Source: Globisporangium splendens (taxonomy: Eukaryota; Oomycota; Peronosporomycetes; Pythiales; Pythiaceae). From it: 25,000 bases of DNA. Each line of letters opens with the position of its first letter. Within the stretch, counting starts at the first letter, position 1. The translations under genes and the position numbers were made by a program. The DNA is taken from positions 1 to 25,000 of the forward strand of contig VFIW01000148.1 in the NCBI GenBank assembly GCA_006386115.1. The letters run 5' to 3'. Positions 7,901 to 16,200 of this stretch are shown piece after piece. The notes under the pieces were generated by a model that was not told where the DNA came from, searched no databases, and worked only from the letters and a program-made list of their open reading frames with translations.

Positions 7901-9640
7901 ACTCAGGCCCCACTTCGTTCATTGCCTGTCCCTCAGGACAGCTGGAGGTCCGTGAGTATGGACTTCATATTCGGACTTCCAAGGGACAAACACGGCAGGA
8001 ATGGCATCCTGGTGTTTGTGGACCGATTCAGCAAGATGGTCCATCTTGCGCCTGTTTCGGACAAGATCTCAGCCGAGAAGACAGCGAAGGTCTTCCTCGA
8101 TGTGGTATTCCGTTTGCACGCTTTGCCAACTGAGATTGTGTCAGGCCGCGACACCCGTTTCACGTCGAAGTTTTGGCGTGCACTGTTCGGACTGTTGGGC
8201 ACCCAGCTGTCCATGTCAACAGCGGCACATCCAGAAACGGACGGTCAAACAGAGCGTGTGAATCGAGTCCTCGAGGACGTTTTGCGAAGTTACGCTACGT
8301 CATTCAAAGAGTGGAGCGAGTTTCTCCCTCTTTGCGAGTTTGCGTTGAACAATTCCACGCATGTCTCGACGGGTCATTCCCCATTCTTCGTGAACTACGG
8401 TCTCCATCCGAGAGCACCAGCTTCACTAGTGGGTGAGGTCTCTACCTTAAGTGGGGGAGGGACTACGGCTCCTGGCAAATCGCCGCAGTCGTTTGACCTG
8501 AATGCTGCTTCCGAGCTCAAAGCCAACTTTGACTCGATGAAACCTTTGACCGACATGAAGAGTCGTGATAAGCAGCAGCTCGATGAGTTCATCGAGAAGA
8601 GACAAGTGATCGTGCGGTATGTTCGAGACGCAATCGCCAAGGCTCAGGATCTGCAAAAGCAACAAGCAGACAAGAGTGGAAGGAAGAACAAGCAATCGTA
8701 CAGGATCAATGATCTTGTCTTGCTTAGTACGGCAAACCTGCCTGAACATGCAGTGTCCAACTTGGGAAGCTCGAAGCTTCTACCAAGGTTCATCGGACCG
8801 TTCACGGTGGTGAAATGCAATGGCGATGCCTACACCCTAGACATCCCTACACGCATGCGTCTACACCCGACGTTTTACGTGGGTAGACTGAAGCCCTACC
8901 TTCCGAGTGGGTCAGCCGACCCTAATGAGCCCTGCGCGGATGATCCAAGCGATCCTGAAGTTGCTCCACTTGATCACGAAGAGTTCGCAACTCATCGTCA
9001 TGGAGCCTCTTCTCGGCATAAAGGCGCTGAAGCACGTCGAAGGATTCATCCTTCACAGCTTCCAGCACACGAAGGCGAGACTGGTACTCCTTCCGAAGTA
9101 CCTCGAGCAGAGCCCCTGCTTCCGCCACGGAACGCAGAAGACGCTCTTGGAAGGCCTCACGGGTCTTCTCAGCCTTCTGGAGTCGCACGAGTTCATCATG
9201 AACTTGATCGAACCGATGATCGATTCGAGACTCCATTGCCGACAACTGGGCTTGACCATCGGTCAGCAAGTCAATCGTTGACTCCTGACCCTTCAGCTGG
9301 TCATCGAGGCTTTCGCACCGGTCTTGAAGAACCGCGTGGCGAACTTCCAGCGCCTCGATCCGAACGCGATGAGCACTCTTCCACTTCCAGAGCCGCTCAA
9401 TCGTTTTCGCGTTCAGCCCCACTTCCACTGATTGATCATCAGGGAGTGCGTCGATGGATCGTGGAGTCGATTGTTGGTCACGAAGACCGACAGACTCGCG
9501 GGAAGAAGCAGTTGACTCGTCAACGCTTCTATCGAGTTCGGTGGCGCGGCTATCCACCGAGTTCGGACACGTGGGAATCGAAGCAGGCTCTCGAGTCTGA
9601 TGTTCCCGACGTGGTTCGCAGCTACGAGGCAAGCTTGTAG
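4913..9640 (+). pseudogene. pol: E1 Pol: protease, RT, RNase H, integrase, chromodomain (one nonsense codon, integrase Asp lost)
   Basis: The frame is entered by the -1 shift and runs 1,575 codons if the internal stop is ignored. Protease: DTGA with Asp codon 5120-5122. RT: about 6080-6750, with YFDD at 6604-6615. RNase H: first Asp 7070-7072 (VVCDASDYAIG) and TDHASL. Integrase: HHCC finger about 7735-7880, first Asp 7961-7963, Glu 8252-8254. Then a GPY/F-like module (about 8770-8905), a low-complexity linker, and a chromodomain (about 9450-9620; YRVRWRGYPPSSDTWE). Two lesions are visible against E2: TAA at 7817-7819 in the zinc finger where E2 has a Tyr codon, and GGC at 8144-8146 (SGRD) where E2 has the catalytic Asp (SDRD). 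The two open pieces end at 7819 and 9640. This copy could move only with proteins from another copy, unless the changes arose after insertion. Confidence 0.92.
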
Positions 9641-9956
9641 CGTCGCGAGAGACGCTGCCGCGACGAAGGCCATGGGCTGCCTTGTCGTGACTTGGAGTCT
9701 TGCTGAGCAAGCGCTCCATCTTGCCCTCGTTCTCAAGGCGAGCGAACGATCGCCATGAGTCCGCTTTCGCTGCGAATGGTTGGTTCGGATCATCACGGTT
9801 GTTGATCCGACGCCAACGGAAGAACCGTTCCTTGTAGAACTCAGTGTCTCCCACCCGATGACGGATGAGAGTCACATCGTAGAGTTCTGGAGCTCGACGC
9901 TGGTGCTTGCGCACAGCGGGTTCTTCGAAAGAGGCTTGGTCACTTGAGCGCTTCAT
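8922..9956 (-). CDS. E1 antisense ORF, coiled-coil protein (aORF1)
   Basis: A 344-codon ORF on the strand opposite gag-pol. It starts 70 bp inside the 3' LTR and runs back over the chromodomain and linker of pol. I start it at ATG 9954-9956 (MKRSSDQ) because E2 has MKRPSDQ at the corresponding place; the frame is open 11 codons further. The N-terminal domain (codons about 31-93) lies outside pol and has motifs EFYKERFF, WRRIN, RDDPNQ and LENE. A Ser/Arg-rich middle follows, then a heptad-rich, Leu-rich C-terminal half predicted to form coiled coils. It resembles no family I know. Antisense ORFs occur in plant Tat-lineage Ty3/gypsy elements, but homology to those is not claimed. The phase relative to pol is the same as in E2. 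A role in regulating the element is only a guess. Confidence 0.7.
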   Translation of the reverse strand: MKRSSDQASFEEPAVRKHQRRAPELYDVTLIRHRVGDTEFYKERFFRWRRINNRDDPNQPFAAKADSWRSFARLENEGKMERLLSKTPSHDKAAHGLRRGSVSRDATSLPRSCEPRREHQTREPASIPTCPNSVDSRATELDRSVDESTASSRESVGLRDQQSTPRSIDALPDDQSVEVGLNAKTIERLWKWKSAHRVRIEALEVRHAVLQDRCESLDDQLKGQESTIDLLTDGQAQLSAMESRIDHRFDQVHDELVRLQKAEKTREAFQERLLRSVAEAGALLEVLRKEYQSRLRVLEAVKDESFDVLQRLYAEKRLHDDELRTLRDQVEQLQDRLDHPRRAH

Positions 9957-9960
9957 CGCG

Positions 9961-9975
9961 AATCGCAAAGTGAGC
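9961..9975 (-). promoter_or_regulatory. Predicted core promoter of aORF1
   Basis: On the minus strand GCTCACTTTGCGATT matches the oomycete consensus GCTCATTYYNCAWTT at 13 of 15 positions. The predicted start (A9971) is 15 bp upstream of the aORF ATG, the same distance as in E2. The untranslated leader would be very short. Confidence 0.5.
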
Positions 9976-10012
9976 CGAAGCCAACCCAAAGAGAGCGAGT
10001 GATCGCTACTTT

Positions 10013-10025
10013 AAGGGGGGGATGA
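10013..10025 (+). other. E1 polypurine tract
   Basis: AAGGGGGGGATGA directly precedes the 3' LTR. It is the expected primer site for plus-strand DNA synthesis. E2 has AAGGAGGGGATGA at the same place. Confidence 0.85.
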
Positions 10026-10708
10026 TGTAATGGGCCTATGCAATAGTGCCATTACATGGCGATGTCCAATTACGGATTAGTGATTCCCACTAATTGTTTT
10101 GGATCGCCAGGTGTCATAGACATGATCCCTGATTCATGTCTACACACCGACACTCACGGAGTAATCATTGATTACGTCCGCACGGAATGTTCTCGAACAT
10201 TCTCGAGTGTTCTCTGCCTGCGCACATGTCTTTGCGCATGGTGATGGTTCCTGCTGGGAAACTATCTGTTGACGAAGCCGACGTGTCATTGTGGGTACAA
10301 TGTTGTTGATATCAGCCAATCACAACGCCCCGTGCACAGAAGATTCTTCGGAGAAGAATCTCAAGTTCAAGTTCAAGTTTCTTCTTGAAGTTCAAGTTCA
10401 AGTGAGAATATTCTTCACGCTCAGCTTCAAGTTCAACCTGATTCAACCCAAGGTTTATTCTGCATTTGTAGGGTGATTGCATTTAACCCCATAGGACTCT
10501 AGGGAGAGGTTTCAGGAACCATAAGCTCATTTCAATTCAGTTGCAAATTTGCCGTCTTCTGCTCAAGTCTCCTCCTCACTCTCCTCCTCCCTCTTCGTCC
10601 CTCCATCGGGACCAGCCAGTGTTCCTCCAAGTCGGAACCCAAGTCTTCCTCGTCAGCGCAAGCGTGTGTGCCGTGTTTCGGGAACTGTGTAAACAGCGTC
10701 CCGTTACA
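10026..10708 (+). repeat. E1 3' LTR
   Basis: Apparently identical to 3040-3722 over 683 bases. It carries the same heat-shock-like array (10185-10212) and core promoter, so it could also drive transcription rightward into 10709-11388 and against E2. Confidence 0.96.
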
Positions 10709-10713
10709 GACGC
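10709..10713. repeat. E1 target-site duplication, right copy (GACGC)
   Basis: Exact match to 3035-3039. Reading the minus strand across the empty site, a short open frame (about 10711-10788) continues for a few codons into the left flank and ends at TAG 3022-3024. Confidence 0.93.
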
Positions 10714-10784
10714 CTTTCGTAACCGACGCATCTCTTCTTTAAAGCCCTCATAAAGGCGTGTCTCGTAGTCGGTCCTGTTATCAA

Positions 10785-11363
10785 TCACTCAAAGAACGCT
10801 ACAAACTTGTTCTTCTCCTTCGCCCCCCTCAAGCTGCCCATCGAACGCTCTCCAATGTGCTGCTTTGGCGCACATGCTTGAACTGCTCGAGCGGCTTGAA
10901 GGGAAAGGGCGAAGAGTCGCCACAAAAAGTACATTTGAGAAAGTACAGTCAATTTGAGGAGTACTGTCGATTTAAGAAGTACAGTCGATTGATGAAGTAC
11001 AGTTGATTGAGGAAGTACAGTTGATAAACTATTGAACAAATCATGAGTTCGTTGACCAATCACTTCTTCTGACCTATTGGTCTGTTGGTCATATAAGATA
11101 TTGAACAGCGCTTGAGGCATTTTGGGAATCGATTTGTTATTGAGAACTTTGTAATTCTGTCCAAAGAACACACACCCAGAATCGTTTATAACACTAACGC
11201 CAGGTACTACGTTATATATTGATTCTAACTTTTCTTCACATTGAAAGTAAAAATTAGTTCCACCTGATGGCGTTGAGATATTGAAAATTTTAAATCCAAT
11301 CATCTCCATTATTGCATTGAACTCGTTCGTCTTCCGAAAGTGCGCGACCGCTTGGTTGTACGT
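10785..11363 (-). pseudogene. Unrecognised AT-rich minus-strand reading frame, probably a virus-like gene remnant
   Basis: The minus frame is open from after a TGA (11364-11366) down to 10785; its first ATG is at 11307-11309. The first 95 or so codons look like real coding sequence (NEFNAIMEMIGF, GGTNFYFQCEE, NDSGCVFFGQNYK), with AT-rich codons unlike the retroelements. The later part runs through an 18-bp minisatellite and then into arbitrary sequence, so the original C-terminus is probably lost. I recognise no domain. Its composition matches the virus-like S74 gene on the other side of E2, so it may belong to the same old insertion. No function is proposed. Confidence 0.4.
10929..11029. repeat. 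18-bp minisatellite
   Basis: About five tandem units close to GTACAGTCGATTGAGGAA, starting at 10943, 10961, 10979, 10997 and 11015, with a shorter divergent unit at 10929. On the minus strand they read as repeated STVL-type hexapeptides. Confidence 0.85.
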
Positions 11364-11383
11364 TCAGCGACAGATACAAGTGG

Positions 11384-11388
11384 TAAAC
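11384..11388. repeat. E2 target-site duplication, left copy (TAAAC)
   Basis: TAAAC is repeated right after the other end of E2, at 19001-19005. It fixes the ends of E2 and shows a single transposition into the S74-like gene. Confidence 0.92.
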
Positions 11389-12063
11389 TGTAATGGGGCG
11401 CTGTTCCAAACAGTCCCCAAAAACACGGCACACACGCTTGTGCGACTTGAGGAAGCGATCTCCCGACTTGGAGGGAGAGAAGACGACTTGAGTACTTGAG
11501 GGTAAAATTGCAACTGAATTAAAAATGCTTATGGTTCCTGTCGCTACATGTAAATGAACCCCAAGGGCTCCTAGAGGTTTTATAACTAAAACCTAAACAT
11601 ACACAATAAAACCTATGAATCTGATATATAAAACCTTGGGTACACTGAGGTTGAACCCAGGGGATCTTCGAGAAACTTGAACTTGAAGTCCCGTGGAAAA
11701 TTCCCTGCAAAGTGATTGGCTACAGCCACTCACTTTGGGTGGCAGAGACACGTTGGTCTCATCACCAGTGCAGTTTCCCAAGTAGGAACCATCACTCAGT
11801 ACTTGATTAGTACATGAACGTCATCACTCTGTACTGATTAGTACATGTGAACAACATTCTGCACTGATCAGCACAGAGAGCGCTCGTGACGTCATTGGAT
11901 GACGTCACATGTGCATGTGGGGACTGTCGTACCGTAATCCCTTTGTTGTTTGTCTCTCCACAATGCACACTGAAGGTGGTGTGTGGCACACTAGATCTGT
12001 GAACAGATCCACCTTCATGTAATGGCTAGGTATAGCCCATTACACTAGGTATAGCCCATTACA
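11389..12063 (-). repeat. E2 3' LTR (675 bp, with two extra duplications)
   Basis: It aligns with 18376-19000 but is 50 bp longer. A 19-bp unit (CTAGGTATAGCCCATTACA) is tandemly doubled at 12026-12044 and 12045-12063, and a near-tandem duplication of about 31-32 bp lies near 11790-11850. Substitutions are scattered, with a cluster in the first 45 bases (the U5 end). Confidence 0.93.
11886..11908. promoter_or_regulatory. Paired CRE-like palindrome in the E2 3' LTR
   Basis: Two TGACGTCA octamers (11887-11894 and 11900-11907) are arranged as a larger palindrome with a 3-bp centre. TGACGTCA is the canonical bZIP (CREB/ATF) site. The pair is preserved in the other LTR despite substitutions around it. 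Confidence 0.55.
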
Positions 12064-12076
12064 TCATCCCCTCCTT
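12064..12076 (-). other. E2 polypurine tract
   Basis: On the minus strand AAGGAGGGGATGA directly precedes the 3' LTR, as in E1. Confidence 0.83.
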
Positions 12077-12120
12077 AAAGTCACAAGTACCTTGCGTACT
12101 TTTGCAGACCTTTCGGAGCA

Positions 12121-12135
12121 GTTCACTTTCCAATC
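12121..12135 (+). promoter_or_regulatory. Predicted core promoter of aORF2
   Basis: GTTCACTTTCCAATC fits the oomycete Inr plus FPR consensus at most positions, including the TCA and CAAT cores. The predicted start (A12125) is 15 bp before the aORF ATG at 12140, the same spacing as in E1. Confidence 0.5.
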
Positions 12136-12139
12136 GGCC

Positions 12140-13210
12140 ATGAAGCGACCAAGTGACCAAGTGAACCAAGGTGAAGAACGTCCGTTGTCTAAGCGACAGC
12201 AGACAGCTCCAGAACTCTTCGACGTATCCTCCATTCTGAAGAAGAAGGGGGATCTCGAGTTCTACAAGGAGCGGTTCTTCAGTTGGCGTCGGATCAACGA
12301 TCGCGATGATCCGAACCAACACATCGCAGCTCAGAGAGACTCATGGCGAACGTTTGTTCGTCTTGAGAACGAGAACAAAATGGAGCGTCTTCTTCGTCGT
12401 GGCAATGCTCGTGCCCAAAGAAGAACTCCCGCTGACGACAGAGCGAATCCTAGCTCTGGTCGTCGTAGTGTCGCCCCTGGCGACGCTACAAGCGGTTCTC
12501 GTAGCTGCGGACCACGTCGGGAACATCAGACTCCATCGTCTGCCGTGGTTCCCACGTGTCCGAGCTCGGTGGATATCCACGCCACCGAACTCTGTAGAAG
12601 CATTGATGGTTCAACCGCTTCTTTCCTCGACGATGAGTCGGTCGATCTTCGTGATCAACAATCGACTCAACCACCCAGCGATGCTCTCCCTGAGAGTCTA
12701 ACAACGGGGGTGGGGCTGAACGAGAAAACCATTGAGCGACTCTGGAAGTGGAAGAGTGCTCATCGTGGGCAAATCGAGGCTTTGCAGCAGCGTTGTTCGA
12801 CACTTGAGGAACGCTGCGAGAGTCTCGAGAACCTTGTCGCCGATCATGAGTCAAAGATCGATGTCCCGACAGAAGGTTGTGCCCAGTGTTCGGCTTTGGA
12901 GTCCGGTTTCGAGGAACGGTTCCAGCAAGTTCAGGGCGAACTTGTCCGACTCCAGAAGAACGAGAAGTCTCGTGAGTTGGCTCACGATCGCCTTTTGCGC
13001 TCTGTGGAAGAGGCAGGTTCGGCTTTTGAGGTACTTCGTGGTGAGTACCATTCTCGTCTTCAAGCGCTGGAGTCGGTGAAGGACCAATCCTTCGACGTCC
13101 TGCAACTCTTGTACGCCGAGAAGAATCTCCAGAGCGACGAGCTGTTTGCTCTTCGCAATCAAGTGGAGAAGCTTCAAGATCAGCTTGATCGTTTGCGGAA
13201 GATCTCGTAG
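12140..13210 (+). CDS. E2 antisense ORF, coiled-coil protein (aORF2)
   Basis: A 356-codon ORF antisense to gag-pol, the counterpart of aORF1. The start at 12140 (MKRPSDQ) is chosen by conservation; an in-frame ATG at 12092 would add 16 codons that E1 does not share. A block of 63 residues beginning APELFDV lies outside pol and is about 73% identical to E1. A Ser/Arg/Pro-rich centre is followed by 163 residues that align with E1 without gaps at about 64% identity and show heptads (for example VEKLQDQLDRLR near the end). Codons 116 onward overlap pol on the other strand. There is no basic region typical of bZIP proteins. The N-terminal block has a faint resemblance to a chromodomain (FFSWRRIN, then DSWRTF), which I would not rely on. 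Confidence 0.72.
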   Translation: MKRPSDQVNQGEERPLSKRQQTAPELFDVSSILKKKGDLEFYKERFFSWRRINDRDDPNQHIAAQRDSWRTFVRLENENKMERLLRRGNARAQRRTPADDRANPSSGRRSVAPGDATSGSRSCGPRREHQTPSSAVVPTCPSSVDIHATELCRSIDGSTASFLDDESVDLRDQQSTQPPSDALPESLTTGVGLNEKTIERLWKWKSAHRGQIEALQQRCSTLEERCESLENLVADHESKIDVPTEGCAQCSALESGFEERFQQVQGELVRLQKNEKSRELAHDRLLRSVEEAGSAFEVLRGEYHSRLQALESVKDQSFDVLQLLYAEKNLQSDELFALRNQVEKLQDQLDRLRKIS

Positions 13211-16200
13211 GATCCGCTGATCCGCTTGGAAGGTAAGGCTTCAGTCTACCCACATAAAACGTAGGATGTAGACGCATGCGTGTAGGTATGTCTAGCGTGT
13301 AGGCATCACCATTGCATTTAACCACCTTGAACGGTCCAATGAACCTTGGCAGAAGCTTCGAGCTTCCCAAGTTGGACACTGCATGTTCAGGCAGGTTCGC
13401 CGTGCTAAGTAATACAAGATCATTGATCTTATACACTTGCTTGTTCTTCCTTCCACTCTTGTCTGCTTGTTCCTTTTGCAGATCCTGAGCCTTCGCGATT
13501 GCGTCTCGAACAAACCTCACAACGGCTTGTCTCCTCACAACAAAGTCATCGACTTGCTGTTCCTCACGACTTGTTAGGTCGTTGAGGGGTTTCATCGAGT
13601 CAAAGTTGGCTTTCAACTCGGCAACAGCATTCAGGTCATACGACGACTTCGGCTTATTGCCTTTAGCCGTAGTCCCTCCCCCACTTAAGGTAGAGACCTC
13701 ACCCATTATGGAAGCAGGCACTCGAGGATGAATGCCATAGTTCACATAAAATGGAGAGTGACCCGTCGAGACATGCGTGGAGTTGTTCAACGCAAACTCT
13801 GCGAGAGGGAGAAACTCACTCCACTCTTTGAAAGACGTTGCGTAGCTTCGCAACACGTCTTCAAGGACACGATTCACTCGCTCTGTTTGACCGTCCGTTT
13901 CAGGATGTGCCGCTGTTGACATGGACAACTTGGTGTCCAGAAGTCCGAACAGTGCACGCCAAAACTTGGACGTAAACCGAGTGTCACGGTCAGACACGAT
14001 CTCAACGGGCAGGCCATGCAGACGGAATACGACGTCTACAAAGACCTTGGCCGTCATTTCGGCTGAGACCTTGTCCGAAACAGGCGCAAGATGGACCATC
14101 TTGCTGAATCGGTCCACAAACACAAGGATGCCATTGCGTCCGTGTTTGTCTCTTGGAAGTCCGAATATGAAATCCATACTCACAGACTTCCAACTGTCCG
14201 ATGGGACAGCCAATGAACGAAGTGGTGCCTGCGTGGAACCAGAAGGTTTCACTCGTTGGCAGATCTCGCAAGTCCTCACATACTTGCGCACCCACTTGTA
14301 CATGTGTGGCCAGTAGTAATCTCGGGAAAGACTGAGAAATGTTTTCTCACGTCCGAGATGGCCACCCGAAGGACTGTCATGGTACTCATACAAGAGTCGA
14401 TGACGCAGACCTTCGTCGTTGGGAACAACAACCCTTGCTGTATCCCCGTCTTCAACCGCATAGTACAACAACCCATTGTGTACTCGGAAGCGGTGAACTC
14501 GCGACCTTGTGCGCGACGGAAGACCTTGCAGTGCTTTGTCCGAAGGGTCCTTGAAATACTTCAACAAGTCCTGACATGTTTCGTCAGACTTGTACCCTTC
14601 GATAATGTCTTCTCGCACTGTAGTCGTTGCTTGCACCACGATCGCTTGAACATCTTCACAGAGTCGACACGCTCCGTCCGTGTCTTCACTCTTGGTCTTC
14701 GGATCGTAATCCGGACGTCTTGACAGCGCATCGGCTAAGATGTTCGTCTTACCTGGCTTGTAGTGTACAACAAAGTTGTACTCTGCAAAGAAGGAGAACC
14801 ATCTCGCCATTCTTTGCGACAAGTGAGGAGTCTTTACCGCTGTACGCAGCGACGCATGATCTGTGTAGATCGCAAAGCGCTCCTCTCCAAGCAGATACAC
14901 ACGGAACTTGACCAAAGAATACTTCATCGCCAGAAGTTCTTTGTCATGAACTGGGTAGTTCCGTTCTGCGGGTCGGAGTTGTCGTGACTGATACGACACA
15001 ACTCGCTCATGACCCTCATCATCGTGTTGCATCAAGGCACAACCGATGGCATAGTCGCTCGCATCGCAAACCACATGAAAAGGCTTGTCGTGGTTTGCAA
15101 TTGCCAGCACGGGAGCTTCTCGCAGACTCCTCTTCACTTCGGCAAACGCCATTTGATGGTCACTGGACCACTCCCACTCAATGTCCTTCTTCAGGAGCTG
15201 TGTGAGGGGTTGCACCAACGCTGCATAATTGCGCGTGTACTTGTGCAAGTAATTGGCCAAACCCAGCCATTGTCTCAGCTGTTTGACATTCTGAGGCACA
15301 GGCCAATCGTCAATAGCTTTGACCTTCTCCGGATCGACTCGAACACCATGCTTTCCCACAAAGCAGCCGAGAACGGGGATCTCTGGTGCAAAGAATATGC
15401 ACTTCTTCAGGTTAGCGTAGAGCTTGTTCTCTCGCATGACCTGAAAGACTTGACGGAGATGGTCAAGATGAACACCAACGTCAGACTTTTCACCCGTGGT
15501 TTTACTATGAACGAATATATCGTCAAAGTAACTCGGTGCAAACCCTCTCAATGGACGAAGTAAATTCGTGACCATCCTATTGAAAGTCGCAGGAGCGTTC
15601 TTCAGTCCCTGTGGCATCACTAACCATTCCCACAGCATACCACTCGGGGTACTCACTGCAGTTAGTGGTACATCGTCTTCGCGCATTCGAATCTGATAGA
15701 ACCCATCTTTCAGATCGATAGCACTAAAGACGGTGCTGCCAACCATTCCATCAAGGATCATATCCTTGCGTGGAACCGGAGTTTGGGCTGGAATGGTAGC
15801 GTCGTTCAGCTTGTTGAAAGCGTGAACGATGCGCCAACCACCAGTTGCCTTCTTCACACAGAAGGTTGGGCTACAATGTGGAGACTTGCTCTCTCGCACA
15901 TGCCCAGCCTTAGCGCGTTGCGCAAAGAACTCGTCGATCGCAACGACTTGTTCTCTTGGCAACGGCCACTGCCGTGTGATACAATACTTTGTGCCAGGAA
16001 GTATGTCAATCTCATGACGAACGCCTCTATCGAATGGCAGTTCGTCCGGCACCTTGTCAGGGAATATGTCCTCATATTCCTTGACAAGTTCATACACGGG
16101 GTTCGTTTTGAGAGCGCCCCACGACTGCTCATCAAACCTTTCCTTCCGTGTCTTCTCATCGAACACTTCCGCAGTGTTGATGACATCGTCGGCAACTTCA

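Larger units (their letters stand above)
3040..10708 (+). mobile_element. E1: full-length Ty3/gypsy chromodomain retrotransposon (defective pol, young)
   Basis: A 7,669-bp element bounded by 683-bp LTRs (TGTAAT...GTTACA) and a GACGC target duplication. Internal order: primer binding site, gag, -1 frameshift signal, pol, an antisense ORF, polypurine tract. The integrase is followed by a GPY/F-like module and a C-terminal chromodomain, which places it among chromoviruses. The two LTRs appear identical by eye over all 683 bases, which implies a recent insertion, yet pol carries a stop codon and an integrase active-site change. Before insertion its target was the 3' end of a short minus-strand reading frame whose stop lies at 3022-3024. 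Confidence 0.95.

Noticed and set aside
15009..15563. Plus-strand ORF of 184 codons inside E2 pol, similar to a minus-strand ORF at 6746-7147 in E1
   Set aside because: The antisense similarity lies under the strongly conserved RT/RNase H region, so conservation of Pol explains it. There is no promoter-like motif or non-overlapping conserved part. It serves as a negative control for the real antisense ORF.
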